A stretch of 64,000 bases of DNA from Paracoccaceae bacterium (GCA_020832445.1 JAFIEO010000039.1:215413-279412), one strand, 5' to 3'. Positions 1 to 10,809 are shown, counted from the stretch's first letter. Notes: generated by a model from the sequence alone, not told the origin. Translations and numbers: made by a program.

Positions 1-717
1 GGCGCGATCCAGTTCACGCATGACACGGCCAACGGCGTTCACTTCCACACGTTGCGAACCGGCGGTGCCGCGCAGCCGGTCTTCCATGGCGCGTTCCACG
101 CCGCTTTTGCCGATCTGGAATCGCGGGATCATCAGCACCGGATCAGGCGCTTCCAGCGCTTCCAGATCACGGTCGGACACAGGGCCGACATAGCCCACGA
201 CATGGGCCATATCCTCGCGCAGCGGATAGGCGCGCGACAGGCCCATTTCGGGCGTCACCCCCGGAAGCGCAGGCGCGTTACTTGCAATGCGGCTGATCTC
301 CTCCCAACTCAGGCGTTCGGCAACCGTGACCGGCACAAAGGGGCGGTGGCGCAGCAAATCGCGCCGCGCGCGTTCCAGATCATCCTCGCTTAGTGGTATC
401 AGCTGTGACAGCCGGTCCAGAACAAGGTCGATATCACCTGCATCATCGCGTTTGATCACCACACGGTAATTCTGTTCATTGCCCGCCAGCAACACGCCGT
501 TGCGGTCAAAAATCAAACCGCGCGTGGGCGGCAGCAGGCGCAGGTTAATGCGGTTTTCTTCGGCCAGCAGGTGAAACTGTTCGGACTGCATAAGCTGCAT
601 ATCACGCAAGCGCCACGCAAGCGCGCCTGCAAATGCCAGCTGCGCACCGCCCAGGATCAGCCCGCGGCGCGTGATTATCCTTTGGCTAAGTTCCTTGTCG
701 CGATCCGTGCGTTTCAC
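1..717 (-). CDS. mrdA: Penicillin-binding protein 2, N-terminal part (cut by left window edge)
   Basis: Peptidoglycan D,D-transpeptidase of the elongasome, anchored in the inner membrane. The first 239 codons are present and the gene runs off the left edge, so the transpeptidase domain with its SxxK serine is not visible. The start is GTG at 717, whose bases overlap the mreD stop. The protein opens with a short basic cytoplasmic tail and one hydrophobic anchor (about residues 18-36). A segment reading RLLPPTRGLIFDRNG follows, which is the conserved start of the PBP dimerisation domain. It is the last visible gene of mreB-mreC-mreD-mrdA, the usual order in Rhodobacterales. Identity rests on this motif plus synteny. 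Confidence 0.93.
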   Translation of the reverse strand, partial: MKRTDRDKELSQRIITRRGLILGGAQLAFAGALAWRLRDMQLMQSEQFHLLAEENRINLRLLPPTRGLIFDRNGVLLAGNEQNYRVVIKRDDAGDIDLVLDRLSQLIPLSEDDLERARRDLLRHRPFVPVTVAERLSWEEISRIASNAPALPGVTPEMGLSRAYPLREDMAHVVGYVGPVSDRDLEALEAPDPVLMIPRFQIGKSGVERAMEDRLRGTAGSQRVEVNAVGRVMRELDRA

Positions 718-1298
718 AATTTCTGTCCCAGAACATCCACCTCGCCTGTCGCCGGTTTGCGCAGCTTCAACACATAATGCAAGACCACTACGACAGCAGG
801 ATACGCCAGAACTGTGCCCAGAAACTGCGCAAAGCTCAAGTCAAGCGGGGCGTTTGGCATCATCACAATCGCGAGCAGGGCGCGATTTGCCAGAAACATT
901 GTCAGCATCAACCCGAACACAATGGCATATTCCAGCCAGAACCCGAACCCGCGCAGCAAGCCCGCACGGGTGCGCAGAAATTCCGTCGCCAACAAAACAA
1001 CCAGCGCCCACAGGCCGGGGGGGCGCAGCAACAACAGATCCTCGAACAGGAAATATGCCGCGATAACGGGTGCAGGCAGCAAATCAGGACGCCGCACGAT
1101 CCATGCCAATGTCAGACACAGCAAAAAATCCGGCGCGGGCCAGTCGCGGGCCGACAGCCCAAACAGCCCGCCCGTGGAACCGGATGCGGCGGCGCCATAG
1201 TCCTGCATTGGCAAAAGCCGCAAAAACGTGACCAGCGCCGCAAGCCCCAAAAACAGTGCGACATACAGCGCTTTTCTGGCGGGGCGGCGGTTACTCAT
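714..1298 (-). CDS. mreD: Rod shape-determining protein MreD
   Basis: Small integral membrane protein (194 aa) that belongs to the MreBCD elongation complex in the inner membrane. Several hydrophobic stretches alternate with short loops, for example around ALYVALFLGLAALVTFL, with further helices to the end. I chose ATG 1298 (MSNRRPARK) over an upstream in-frame ATG at 1340, because the longer form would extend deeper into mreC. With this start the gene overlaps the end of mreC by 8 bp, consistent with translational coupling. Sequence conservation in this family is weak, so the call leans on length, topology and position between mreC and mrdA. Confidence 0.92.
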   Translation of the reverse strand: MSNRRPARKALYVALFLGLAALVTFLRLLPMQDYGAAASGSTGGLFGLSARDWPAPDFLLCLTLAWIVRRPDLLPAPVIAAYFLFEDLLLLRPPGLWALVVLLATEFLRTRAGLLRGFGFWLEYAIVFGLMLTMFLANRALLAIVMMPNAPLDLSFAQFLGTVLAYPAVVVVLHYVLKLRKPATGEVDVLGQKL

Positions 1299-2226
1299 CA
1301 GGCGGGCTTTCGATATTCGGCCCTTGCGGCAAGACCACATCCCCCGGCAAATCCGGCGCGGGGGGGATGTCGGGAACGATCAGGCTGCCGGTATCAACGA
1401 TACTCTCGACCGGGCGGGAACGCATCACGCGCAGGAATTCCAGCCGCCCGTAATCGGCGGCAAGGCGCACCCGCAACCTGCGGTCCCGTGCCTGGACAAC
1501 TTCGCCAATCAGTAACCCCGCCGGAAACACGCCACCGTCATCGGAACTTATAACACGGTCGCCAGGGCGCAATTCATCAGGTGTTTCAATGAATTCCAGC
1601 AGCGGATAGGATGAATTGTCGCCCGACAACATGGCCCGTTGCCCCGATGGCTGAATCAGCACCGGAACCGAACTTGCGGTATCCGTGAGCAGCACCACCC
1701 GCGATGTCCGGTTGCCGACACCCGCGATCCGGCCTGCAAGCCCAAGGCCATCCATCACCGCCCAGCCATCGTGAACGCCGTCGCGCGCGCCCACATTCAG
1801 CAGCACAGACCGCCGGAATGGCGATCCGCCATCCGCCATCACAACCCCTGTCACATGGGTCAGTTGCGGATCAATACGCACCTGATTCAGATCCAGCAGC
1901 TGGGCATTGCGCTGTTCCAGCTGCAAGGCCGCTTCGCGCCATGCGCGCATTTGTTGCAATTCGCGGCGCAATTCCTGATTCTGTTCCACGATACGGGCAT
2001 AGGATTGCAGGTTCTCCAGCATACCCGCAACCCGCGTCACAGGGCGCATGGCCCAGTCGAAAGACGGCACAATACGGTCGATCAGGTCCGTGCGCACCTG
2101 TTCCACCCTTGGGCTGTCAATGCGCCAGACCAGAAAAACAAGTGTCAGGAACAGAACCATAGCCCCGATCAGGATACGCCTGACAGGGCGGATATAATCT
2201 TGGTCTGTCTGACGTTCGGATGCCAA
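1291..2226 (-). CDS. mreC: Rod shape-determining protein MreC
   Basis: Periplasmic scaffold of the elongasome (311 aa), linking MreB and MreD to the PBPs. It has a short cytoplasmic N-terminus, one transmembrane helix (about residues 18-35) and a coiled-coil-prone stretch (about 70-110, rich in Q, E, L and R). The beta-rich MreC core follows, with typical text such as GVVMADGGSPFRRSVLLNVG and DGLGLAGRI. The C-terminus is proline-rich and acidic. It lies 25 bp downstream of mreB and overlaps mreD. Confidence 0.95.
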   Translation of the reverse strand: MASERQTDQDYIRPVRRILIGAMVLFLTLVFLVWRIDSPRVEQVRTDLIDRIVPSFDWAMRPVTRVAGMLENLQSYARIVEQNQELRRELQQMRAWREAALQLEQRNAQLLDLNQVRIDPQLTHVTGVVMADGGSPFRRSVLLNVGARDGVHDGWAVMDGLGLAGRIAGVGNRTSRVVLLTDTASSVPVLIQPSGQRAMLSGDNSSYPLLEFIETPDELRPGDRVISSDDGGVFPAGLLIGEVVQARDRRLRVRLAADYGRLEFLRVMRSRPVESIVDTGSLIVPDIPPAPDLPGDVVLPQGPNIESPPDE

Positions 2227-2251
2227 AGTTCAAGCCCGGCCTGTTGCGGCG

Positions 2252-3355
<1,104 letters not shown>

Positions 3356-3502
3356 TTATAGGGCGGGGCAGGGCACGCGGTAAAGGGGGTGAGATCGCAA
3401 GATAAGCGGGAATTGGCCGCGATTTCAGCACAAAGCCGCGATTTCAGGGCGGGCCGGGTGCTTTGTGCCCCGATGCCCGCCCTTATGTTCCGGTGGTGCA
3501 GC

Positions 3503-5068
3503 CTAGCTTGCGCTGCTCATCAAGGCGGACAGATTGCCGCGATGGCGGTGCAACACCATGCGATTAAGTGCATTTACATAGGCTTTCGCGGACGCCACGA
3601 CCGTATCAGTGTCAGATGACTGTCCCGTAAACACGATACCGTCCTGCGCCAGCCGAACGCTGACCGTGGCCTGTGCATCGGTGCCTTCGGTGACGGCATG
3701 CACCTGATACAATTCCAGACGGGCCTCATGTTCAAACAGCATCTTGACCGCATTGAAGGTCGCGTCCACCGGGCCGTCGCCGGTGGCGTCGATGAATTTT
3801 TCAACCCCGCCGATGGACAGTGTCAGTTCCGCTTCCTGCGGTCCGTCGGTGCCGCAGACCACGCGCAGTTTGCGCACTTGCAGATAGGCATCTTCGTCAT
3901 TCAGGCTGGCTTCTGCCATCAGCGCGATCAGGTCGTCGTCATAGACTTCCTTCTTGCGGTCGGCCAGCGCCTTGAAGCGCACAAACACGTCCTTCAACTG
4001 GTTGTCGCCCAATTCATAACCCAGTTCCGACAGTTTTGCGCGCAGTGCCGCGCGGCCCGAATGCTTGCCCATCACCAGATTGGTGGCCGCCAATCCGATA
4101 TCTTCGGGGCGCATGATCTCGAACGTTTCTTTGTTCTTCAGCATGCCATCCTGATGAATGCCCGATTCATGCGCAAACGCGTTCTTGCCGACCACAGCCT
4201 TGTTAAACTGCACCGGAAAGCCAGACACGGCCGCGACCATGCGCGAAATACCCATGATCTTGGTTGTGTCAATGCCGGTGCGGTAGGGCAGAATGTCGTT
4301 GCGCACGCGCAGCGCCATGACAACCTCTTCCAGTGCCGTGTTACCCGCGCGTTCACCAAGCCCGTTGATCGTGCATTCGATCTGGCGCGCGCCCGCTTCG
4401 ACGGCGGCCAGCGAATTGGCGGTCGCCATGCCAAGGTCGTTGTGGCAATGCGTGGCAAAGATAATTTCATCCGCGCCGGGCACGCGTTCCAGCAACATGG
4501 CGATCAGTTCGGCACTTTCGCGCGGATAGGTATAGCCCACTGTGTCGGGAATGTTGATGGTCGTGGCCCCTGCCTTGATGGCAGCTTCAACCACGCGGCA
4601 CAGATAATCGCGTTCGGTGCGCGTGGCGTCCATGGGCGACCATTGCACATCTTCGCACAGATTGCGCGCATGGCTGACCGTGTCATGAATGCGCGCAACC
4701 ATTGCGTCCTGATCCAGCGCGGTGATGTCACGGTGCAGCGGTGATGTGCCGATGAAGGTGTGAATGCGCGGGCGGGCGGCGTGTTTCACGGCCTCCCAGC
4801 AGCGGTCGATATCATTCAGATTGGCGCGTGACAGGCCACAGATGACCGAATTGCGCGAATTCTTCGCGATTTCGCTGACGGCCTGAAAATCCCCTTCGGA
4901 TGCGATGGGAAAGCCTGCTTCGATAATATCGACACCCATTTCATCCAGCAGGGCAGCAATTTCCAGCTTTTCGCCATGGCTCATGGTGGCGCCGGGGGAT
5001 TGCTCGCCATCGCGCAATGTTGTGTCGAAAATCAGGACATGGTCCTGCTTGGGGGCGGCTTGTGTCAT
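3503..5068 (-). CDS. leuA: 2-isopropylmalate synthase
   Basis: Catalyses the first committed step of leucine synthesis, acetyl-CoA plus 2-ketoisovalerate to 2-isopropylmalate, in the cytoplasm. At 521 aa it matches the LeuA1 type. The TIM barrel begins with IFDTTLRDGEQSPGATM, which holds the catalytic Arg and metal-binding Asp. The metal-binding HCHNDLGMATANS is near residue 205, followed by NGLGERAGN. The C-terminal third is the regulatory domain that normally binds leucine. It sits upstream of mreB on the same strand. An inverted repeat in its leader (5128-5164) could be an attenuator, but I cannot show it. Confidence 0.97.
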   Translation of the reverse strand: MTQAAPKQDHVLIFDTTLRDGEQSPGATMSHGEKLEIAALLDEMGVDIIEAGFPIASEGDFQAVSEIAKNSRNSVICGLSRANLNDIDRCWEAVKHAARPRIHTFIGTSPLHRDITALDQDAMVARIHDTVSHARNLCEDVQWSPMDATRTERDYLCRVVEAAIKAGATTINIPDTVGYTYPRESAELIAMLLERVPGADEIIFATHCHNDLGMATANSLAAVEAGARQIECTINGLGERAGNTALEEVVMALRVRNDILPYRTGIDTTKIMGISRMVAAVSGFPVQFNKAVVGKNAFAHESGIHQDGMLKNKETFEIMRPEDIGLAATNLVMGKHSGRAALRAKLSELGYELGDNQLKDVFVRFKALADRKKEVYDDDLIALMAEASLNDEDAYLQVRKLRVVCGTDGPQEAELTLSIGGVEKFIDATGDGPVDATFNAVKMLFEHEARLELYQVHAVTEGTDAQATVSVRLAQDGIVFTGQSSDTDTVVASAKAYVNALNRMVLHRHRGNLSALMSSAS

Positions 5069-5389
5069 CTGTATAGTCCTGTAACCGGAGAGATGTTGTA
5101 TCTGATGCGTTTTCCGGGCGCTTGCAACCTCTGAGCGGCGCGCCCGTTCAGGACACGCTCAGAGGCCCCTAAGAAGAAGCAGGCCCGTTTGCAGGGGCAA
5201 TGTCGGCAATGCCGCGATATGCTCGTTCAATGACATGGTGGTGTTATACGCAGGATATATGCGGTTGAAAACCCCGAAACTGGCGTCACTTTCGTGTAGG
5301 GGGCTTGCCCCAACAGCTTGACTTCATGCCCGCGCCCGCCCATGAAGCCTGCAACATATCAGGTAAATGACAATAATCGGATTGGACGA
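5069..5389. promoter_or_regulatory. Divergent leuA / lepB intergenic region with a 10-bp inverted repeat
   Basis: This gap separates leuA (-) from lepB (+). It contains CCTCTGAGCG at 5128-5137 and its exact reverse complement at 5155-5164, separated by 17 bp. There is no T-run on either side, so it is not a classic terminator. It could be a leader hairpin for leuA or an operator. No recognisable leader peptide and no further gene are seen. Confidence 0.4.
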
Positions 5390-6178
5390 ATGGCAGCAAG
5401 TGACGGCAAGAAAGACGGCCTTTGGGAAAACGTGAAAACAATCGTTTACGCGTTGGTGATTGCAGGCCTGTTTCGCACATTGTTTTTCCAACCGTTCTGG
5501 ATTCCGTCAGGGTCCATGAAGGAAACATTGCTGATCGGGGATTTTCTGTTCGTCAATAAGATGGCCTATGGCTATTCGCGCTATTCCTGCCCGTTTGGCG
5601 CATGCCCCATCACGGGGCGGCTGTTTGCGAATGATCCCGAACGCGGCGATATCGTTGTCTTTCGCCACCCCGGCACGGGCGCGGATTACATCAAACGCCT
5701 GATCGGTTTGCCGGGCGACCGCGTGCAGATGCGTGATGGCATTCTGTATCTGAATGATGAAGCAGCGCCCCAGGAACCCGATGGTGATTTTGCAGAAACC
5801 TATGAACGCCAGGGCAGCGCGGGCCAGTATCCGCGCTGCGCGAATGCGCCAGTGGGGCAGGGTGGCCAATGCCTGAAACCGCGTGCAATTGAAACCTTGC
5901 CAAACGGTGTCAGCTATCCGGTGCTGAACATCTCGGACGGGGGGGCTGCGGACAATACGCCGGTGTTCACCGTGCCAGAAGGGCATTTCTTCTTCATGGG
6001 CGACAACCGCGACAATTCGCTGGACAGCCGCATGCCGCGCAGCGTGGGTGGTGTTGGCATGGTGCCGTTTGATCACCTGATCGGACGCGCGCGCCATGTC
6101 GTGTTTTCCGCCGAAGGACGTTCGCTGTTTTTCGTGTGGACATGGCGCAGTGATCGTTTCTTTGCGAGGTTGCAGTGA
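5390..6178 (+). CDS. lepB: Signal peptidase I
   Basis: Membrane-bound serine protease (262 aa) that removes signal peptides on the periplasmic side. One N-terminal helix ([16 protein letters not shown]) is followed by [18 protein letters not shown], where the Ser of SGSM is the nucleophile. The Lys of the dyad is in [14 protein letters not shown]. The [11 protein letters not shown] box lies near the C-terminus. An upstream ATG (5318) would add 24 unconserved residues, so I chose ATG 5390 (MAASDGKK). It is the first gene of lepB-rnc-era-DUF1491 and its stop overlaps the rnc start. Confidence 0.95.
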   Translation: MAASDGKKDGLWENVKTIVYALVIAGLFRTLFFQPFWIPSGSMKETLLIGDFLFVNKMAYGYSRYSCPFGACPITGRLFANDPERGDIVVFRHPGTGADYIKRLIGLPGDRVQMRDGILYLNDEAAPQEPDGDFAETYERQGSAGQYPRCANAPVGQGGQCLKPRAIETLPNGVSYPVLNISDGGAADNTPVFTVPEGHFFFMGDNRDNSLDSRMPRSVGGVGMVPFDHLIGRARHVVFSAEGRSLFFVWTWRSDRFFARLQ

Positions 6179-6861
6179 CACTGTCGAAAGAACTGCGCGC
6201 ATTCAGTGCGCGCATCGGTCATGAGTTTTCCCGCCCCGAACTGCTGCGCCGCGCACTGACGCACCCGTCCATTTCATCGCCCTCGCGCCCTGACAACCAG
6301 CGGCTGGAATTTCTGGGCGACCGCGTGCTGGGCCTTGTGATGGCCGAAGCGCTGTTGCACGCAGATAAAGCGGCCAGCGAAGGGCAGCTTGCGCCGCGCT
6401 TCAATGCACTTGTGCGCAAGGAAGCCTGCGCAGACATCGCCCGCGACGTGGATCTGGGCGAGGTGCTGAAGCTGGGGCGGTCTGAAATGCTGTCGGGGGG
6501 GCGGCGCAAGGAAGCGCTGCTGGCCGATGCCATGGAAGCCGTGATTGCCGCCGTCTATCTGGATGCGGGGTTTGACGCGGCGCGCGACATGGTGCTGCGC
6601 TTGTGGGGGGCGCGGATTGCCACTGTCAAGGACGACGCCCGCGATGCAAAGACCGCGTTGCAGGAATGGGCGCAGGCGCGCGGGCAGACCCCGCCCGCCT
6701 ATACCGAACGCGACCGCAGCGGCCCGCCCCATGCGCCGGTTTTCACCATTGAAGTGCAGCTGTCCGATGGCGTGGTTGCGCAAGCCAGCGCCGGTTCCAA
6801 ACGACACGCAGAACAAAAAGCCGCGCAACTGCTTCTTGACCGGCTGGAGGGCCAGACATGA
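6175..6861 (+). CDS. rnc: Ribonuclease III
   Basis: Cytoplasmic endonuclease specific for double-stranded RNA, used in rRNA processing and mRNA decay (228 aa). The RNase III signature is present as [17 protein letters not shown] (the E and D that coordinate Mg2+). A second acidic cluster, [15 protein letters not shown], sits about 65 residues later. The C-terminal double-stranded RNA-binding domain (about 155-225) ends in [15 protein letters not shown]. The GTG start overlaps the lepB stop and the gene overlaps era by 4 bp (ATGA), so expression is probably coupled. Confidence 0.96.
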   Translation: MTLSKELRAFSARIGHEFSRPELLRRALTHPSISSPSRPDNQRLEFLGDRVLGLVMAEALLHADKAASEGQLAPRFNALVRKEACADIARDVDLGEVLKLGRSEMLSGGRRKEALLADAMEAVIAAVYLDAGFDAARDMVLRLWGARIATVKDDARDAKTALQEWAQARGQTPPAYTERDRSGPPHAPVFTIEVQLSDGVVAQASAGSKRHAEQKAAQLLLDRLEGQT

Positions 6862-7811
6862 CCGATACATCTGATACTGCCACCACGCCGACCGACACAC
6901 AGCCAACCCGCGCGGGGTTCATTGCCCTGATCGGTGAACCCAATGCAGGCAAATCCACCCTGACAAACCGCATGGTGGGCGCGAAGGTCAGCATTGTGAC
7001 CCATAAGGTGCAGACCACCCGCACACGCATTCGCGGTGTGGCCATGGAAGGGGCGGCGCAACTGGTGTTTGTCGACACGCCCGGCCTGTTTCGTCCGCGC
7101 CGCAGGCTGGACCGCGCCATGGTGGCCGCTGCATGGGGCGGGGCCGCCGATGCCGATATCGTGGTGCTGCTGGTCGAGGCGCATCGCGGCATAACCGACG
7201 GCACACAGGCCATTCTTGATGCGCTGAAAGAGCGTATTTCGCCCAATCAGACGGTTGCACTTGCCATCAACAAGATTGACCGCGTCAAGGCAGAAGCCTT
7301 GCTTGCGCTGTCGGAAAAACTGAATGCGGCCTATCCCTTTGTCAAAACCTTCATGATCTCCGCCGAACGCGGGCATGGCGTGGATGATCTGCGCCAATGG
7401 CTGGCCGAAACCCTGCCCGAAGGTCCGTGGCTTTACCCCGAAGACCAGATCGCGGATTTGCCGCTGCGCATGATCGCCGCCGAAATGACGCGCGAGAAGC
7501 TGACCCTGCGCCTGCATGAAGAACTGCCCTATCAACTGACGGTCGAGACGGAAATGTGGACAGAGCGCAAGGATGGCTCGGTCCGGATTGACCAGATAAT
7601 CTATGTCATCCGCGACGGACATAAGGGCATTGTGCTGGGCAACAAGGGCGAAACCATCAAATCCATTTCACAAGCCGCCCGTGTCGAGATTACGGAATTT
7701 CTGGGCCGTCCCGTGCATTTGTTCCTGCAAGTAAAAGTGCGTGAAAACTGGCTGGAAGAGGCCGCGCGCTATTCCGAAATGGGGCTGGATTTCCGCGACG
7801 GCAATACATGA
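6858..7811 (+). CDS. era: GTPase Era
   Basis: Ribosome-assembly GTPase (317 aa) that binds the 3' end of 16S rRNA. The G domain shows G1 [10 protein letters not shown]3 DTPG and G4 NKID, followed by a C-terminal KH domain (about 210-300) containing [18 protein letters not shown]. It overlaps rnc upstream and the DUF1491 gene downstream by 4 bp each. A typical rnc-era pair in a typical alphaproteobacterial operon. Confidence 0.97.
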   Translation: MTDTSDTATTPTDTQPTRAGFIALIGEPNAGKSTLTNRMVGAKVSIVTHKVQTTRTRIRGVAMEGAAQLVFVDTPGLFRPRRRLDRAMVAAAWGGAADADIVVLLVEAHRGITDGTQAILDALKERISPNQTVALAINKIDRVKAEALLALSEKLNAAYPFVKTFMISAERGHGVDDLRQWLAETLPEGPWLYPEDQIADLPLRMIAAEMTREKLTLRLHEELPYQLTVETEMWTERKDGSVRIDQIIYVIRDGHKGIVLGNKGETIKSISQAARVEITEFLGRPVHLFLQVKVRENWLEEAARYSEMGLDFRDGNT

Positions 7812-8134
7812 GTGCGCGGCTGGCATCCGGCATCTGGGTGTCTGCATATTTACGCCGCCTTCAGATTGACGGAATACCGGCCTATGTGATCACCCGTGGC
7901 GACGACACCGCAGGCGCGGTGCTTGTCAAACTGGCATTGATGGACGGGACTGCGCGCGCCTATCAGCGCGGCTTCGACCTTAGCAGCGGGGCGCGTGTCT
8001 GGCAGGTGCTGGTTGAAGGACCGGAAGCCAGCGTTGACGAGGCGATATCGCGCCAGCGCAGTTTCGACCCTGACCTGTGGGTGATCGAGGTTGAGGACGC
8101 GCGCGGGCGCATCCTGCTGGAAGAAATGGAGTGA
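7808..8134 (+). CDS. DUF1491 family protein
   Basis: Small protein of unknown function (108 aa) found almost only in alphaproteobacteria beside era. The N-terminal text (ASGIWVSAYLRRLQIDGIP) and the late segment FDPDLWVIEVEDARGR fit the DUF1491 family. No signal peptide or membrane segment is present. It overlaps era by 4 bp and ends the operon. The recO gene that often follows is absent; a sugar-uptake locus begins instead. Confidence 0.85.
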   Translation: MSARLASGIWVSAYLRRLQIDGIPAYVITRGDDTAGAVLVKLALMDGTARAYQRGFDLSSGARVWQVLVEGPEASVDEAISRQRSFDPDLWVIEVEDARGRILLEEME

Positions 8135-8140
8135 CGCACC

Positions 8141-8247
8141 TAGAGCATGTTGCTCAAAAGTGGGAACCGGTTTTAAGCTTCTCGAACACGCGAAATCAAT
8201 AAGTTAGAGCATGTCTCGTGAATGCGAATGAACGTGATATGCTCTAA
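8141..8247. repeat. Palindromic intergenic repeat elements, alphaproteobacterial type
   Basis: The core TAGAGCATGT occurs at 8141-8150 and again near 8205-8214. A reverse-complement end (ATGCTCTA) lies at 8239-8246, and AACCGGTT-containing text sits between. The same core, with a longer inner hairpin, recurs at 12489-12543. This looks like the short mosaic palindromes dispersed between genes in Rhodobacterales and Rhizobiales. It follows the DUF1491 stop, so it may form 3' mRNA structure. Confidence 0.6.
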
Positions 8248-8271
8248 ATTTTGCGATCTTTGATTTATAGA

Positions 8272-8310
8272 ATTTAAAGCGCTTGCAATTTTATTTAATG
8301 CGCTTTAAAT
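8272..8310. promoter_or_regulatory. Twin LacI-type operators upstream of the regulator gene
   Basis: A perfect 11-bp inverted repeat (ATTTAAAGCGC at 8272-8282, its reverse complement at 8300-8310) frames an AT-rich 17-bp spacer. Each arm contains a LacI-like palindrome with central CG: AAGCGCTT at 8277-8284 and AATGCGCTTT at 8297-8306. The site ends about 20 bp before the regulator's start codon, so binding would likely block transcription of the regulator and any read-through into the transport genes. Confidence 0.7.
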
Positions 8311-8331
8311 CACCTCTCATCGGAGGGAAGC

Positions 8332-9372
8332 GTGACCAAAACCCGCACATTATCAGATCTTGCACGCCATTTGGGGCTGTCACCTGCGACCGTGTCGCGG
8401 GCCTTGGCGCAGCATGAACAGATCGCGCTGAAAACCCGCGAGCGTGTGGCGAAGGCCGCGCTGGAATTGGGCTATGTCCCCAATCGCACAGCGCAGGCAC
8501 TGGCATCCGGCCGCACCGGGTTTGCGGGTTTTTTGCTGCCCATGCGCGGGCGCGGGCTGGCCGATCCTTTCCTTGGTGAATTTGTCAGTGCCCTGACCGA
8601 AGGGTTTAGTGCAAAAGGGGTTGAATTGCTGCTGTCTGCGGTTCCGCGCGACGGGTCCGAACAGCGCCATCTGGAAAGCCTGATTACATCTGGGCGTGTC
8701 GATGGCGTGGTTGTCAGCCGGATCGAATGCGCTGACACACGCATTGCGCTGCTGCAAGACCATGGCGTGCCATTCGTGGCGCATGGCCGGTTGGAGCATG
8801 ATGAATCAGGCTATAGCTGGCTGGATACCGACGGCGAGTCTGCCTTTATGGAAGCGTTTGATCTGCTGTATCAGGCAGGCCATCGCCGGTTTGGCCTGTT
8901 AAGTCTTGATGACCCGCTGACCTTCCGCCAGAAGCGCGAGGCCGGCTTGCGCAACGCTTATGCGGCCAATGGTGACCCCGCGCTGACATTGCGGCATGTG
9001 TCATGTTCGCGCTACGATATGGACACGCGCGCGCAGGCCATTGCGGGCATCCTGTCCGGTGCCGACCGACCCACCGCCGTGCTTGCCATTGCCGACGGGC
9101 TGGCGTTGGAGTTGATGGCCGAAGCCCAGAAACAAGGGTTAAGCGTGCCTGATGACCTGTCGATCATCGGTTTCGACAATATCCCTGCCGCGGCGCATGT
9201 CACGCCCGCGCTGACCACATTTGACGCCTGTATTGCCGACAGCGCCACGCAACTTGCCGAAATGTTGCTGGTGCGGATAGGCGCACCGAATGCGCCGCAT
9301 GAGCAACGGCTGCTGCGCCCGCAGCTTATTTTGCGGGGCACACACGGGACTGCACCCGTAATTGCGGGCTGA
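8332..9372 (+). CDS. LacI-family transcriptional regulator of the downstream uptake locus
   Basis: DNA-binding repressor (346 aa). The N-terminal LacI helix-turn-helix reads TLSDLARHLGLSPATVSRAL, followed by a hinge helix near NRTAQALASGRTG. The rest is a periplasmic-binding-protein-like effector domain, with the typical late segment DLSIIGFDNIPAA. The start is GTG 8332, preceded by a strong GGAGGGAAG site. It sits 44 bp upstream of the solute-binding protein gene on the same strand and directly behind a pair of LacI operators, so autoregulation and control of the transporter are likely. The inducer cannot be read from the sequence. Confidence 0.93.
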   Translation: MTKTRTLSDLARHLGLSPATVSRALAQHEQIALKTRERVAKAALELGYVPNRTAQALASGRTGFAGFLLPMRGRGLADPFLGEFVSALTEGFSAKGVELLLSAVPRDGSEQRHLESLITSGRVDGVVVSRIECADTRIALLQDHGVPFVAHGRLEHDESGYSWLDTDGESAFMEAFDLLYQAGHRRFGLLSLDDPLTFRQKREAGLRNAYAANGDPALTLRHVSCSRYDMDTRAQAIAGILSGADRPTAVLAIADGLALELMAEAQKQGLSVPDDLSIIGFDNIPAAAHVTPALTTFDACIADSATQLAEMLLVRIGAPNAPHEQRLLRPQLILRGTHGTAPVIAG

Positions 9373-9416
9373 CCGCGAAACCAACTACCACAGACCAAAA
9401 AATGGGAGGAAAGACC

Positions 9417-10676
9417 ATGAAATCCAGACTGAAACTTACCTTACTTGCCACTGCAAGCGCTTTAATTTCTACAAATGCCATCGCCGAGACCTTGTTCTGG
9501 TCCAGTCAGGCCACACCGATTGAGGAAACCCAGGCCATGCGCGAGCAGGTTTTGTCAGGGTTCGACGGGGGCGTGTCCTTCCAGCCCGCCGACCCCGGCC
9601 CATGGCTGACGCGCATTCAGGCCGAACTGGGGGCAGGAAGTGGCAGCATCGGGGTTCTGGGCGCATTGCACGGCGATTTCACGCCCCTTGCGGGCAATCT
9701 GGCCGACCTGTCGGGGATTGATGCAAGTGCTGTGTCACCGGGCTTCATGGAACTTGGCCTGCTGGGCACGGATGAGCAGAAATATATTCCATGGATGCAG
9801 GCCACCTATGTCATGGCCGCGCATACCAATGCACTGGAATACCTGCCCGACGGCGCGGATCTGATGGCGCTAAGCTATGACGAGCTGATTGCATGGGCCG
9901 CCAATATGCACGAAGCGACTGGCGAGCCGCGCTTCGGGTTCCCCGCAGGCCCGCAAGGGCTGAAGCACCGCTTCTTTCAGGGCTATCTGCTGCCCGCCTA
10001 TACAGGGTCCATGGTGACAGAATTCCGGTCCGATTCGGCAGAAGAAGCCTGGACCGCCTTTCTGGAATTGTGGGAGCATACAAACCCTGCATCCACCAAT
10101 TACAGCTTCATGCAGGAACAACTGATTTCCGGCGATGCATGGCTGGTGTTCGACCACACCGCGCGGCTTGCCGATGCGTTCAACCAGCAGCCTGATGATT
10201 TTGTGGCCTTTCCTGCGCCGGCCGGTCCGGCGGGTCGGGGGTTCATGCCGGTTCTGGCGGGTATGGCTGTGCCGGAAACCGCGCAGGACAAGGATGCGGC
10301 GATGGATCTGATCAGTTATATGCTGGCCCCCGAAACCCAGATCGCGACCTTGCGCGCCACCAATTTCTTTCCGGTGATCGATGTGGATTTCCCCGATGAC
10401 ATGCCGCCATCGGTGCAGGCGGCGGGCGCGGCCATTGCGGCTATGTCTGGCGCGGATGATGCCTTGCCCGCGCTGTTGCCTGTGGGTCTGGGCGATCTGG
10501 GTGGCCAGTTCAATCAGGTCTATAACGACACGTTTGAACGCATTGTTCTGGCCCGCCAGCCGGTGCGTGCGGTTCTGGATGATCAGGCAGATGCATTGCG
10601 CCGCATTCTTGACGAAGCAGGTGCGCCGTGCTGGGCACCTGATGCGGCATCAGATGGTCCTTGCCCTGTGAACTGA
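9417..10676 (+). CDS. ABC transporter substrate-binding protein, carbohydrate type
   Basis: Periplasmic binding protein (419 aa) for a CUT1-type sugar importer. The signal peptide reads MKSRLKLTLLATASALISTN, with likely cleavage after AIA near residue 23. The mature part has the length and composition of family 1 extracellular solute-binding proteins. An in-frame ATG at 9402 precedes the Shine-Dalgarno-like GGGAGGAAAG, so ATG 9417 is the better start. It is followed by two stable hairpins and then the permease genes. The ligand is unknown; the linked hydrolase suggests a small glycoside. Confidence 0.88.
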   Translation: MKSRLKLTLLATASALISTNAIAETLFWSSQATPIEETQAMREQVLSGFDGGVSFQPADPGPWLTRIQAELGAGSGSIGVLGALHGDFTPLAGNLADLSGIDASAVSPGFMELGLLGTDEQKYIPWMQATYVMAAHTNALEYLPDGADLMALSYDELIAWAANMHEATGEPRFGFPAGPQGLKHRFFQGYLLPAYTGSMVTEFRSDSAEEAWTAFLELWEHTNPASTNYSFMQEQLISGDAWLVFDHTARLADAFNQQPDDFVAFPAPAGPAGRGFMPVLAGMAVPETAQDKDAAMDLISYMLAPETQIATLRATNFFPVIDVDFPDDMPPSVQAAGAAIAAMSGADDALPALLPVGLGDLGGQFNQVYNDTFERIVLARQPVRAVLDDQADALRRILDEAGAPCWAPDAASDGPCPVN

Positions 10677-10696
10677 TCGGCAGTCCATCCTTAAAA

Positions 10697-10735
10697 GGGG
10701 GCTGTCGCCCCCACCCGGCCCCCGCAGGGCCGGGT
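10697..10735 (+). other. Two adjacent stable hairpins after the binding-protein gene
   Basis: GGGGGC at 10697-10702 pairs with GCCCCC at 10707-10712. ACCCGGCCC at 10713-10721 pairs with GGGCCGGGT at 10727-10735. No U-run follows. Such structures between a binding-protein gene and its permeases commonly stabilise the 5' mRNA segment and keep the binding protein in excess; that role here is inferred. Confidence 0.6.
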
Positions 10736-10809
10736 TCCCCCCCGAGTATTTCTGGCAAGATGAAGATAAAGCGGGGGCATAGCTTACCCGCCGAAACAAG
10801 GAGGCGAAA

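Noticed and set aside
52..777. Several + strand frames at the left edge
   Set aside because: They lie opposite the PBP2 gene, which has the expected motif and overlaps mreD correctly.
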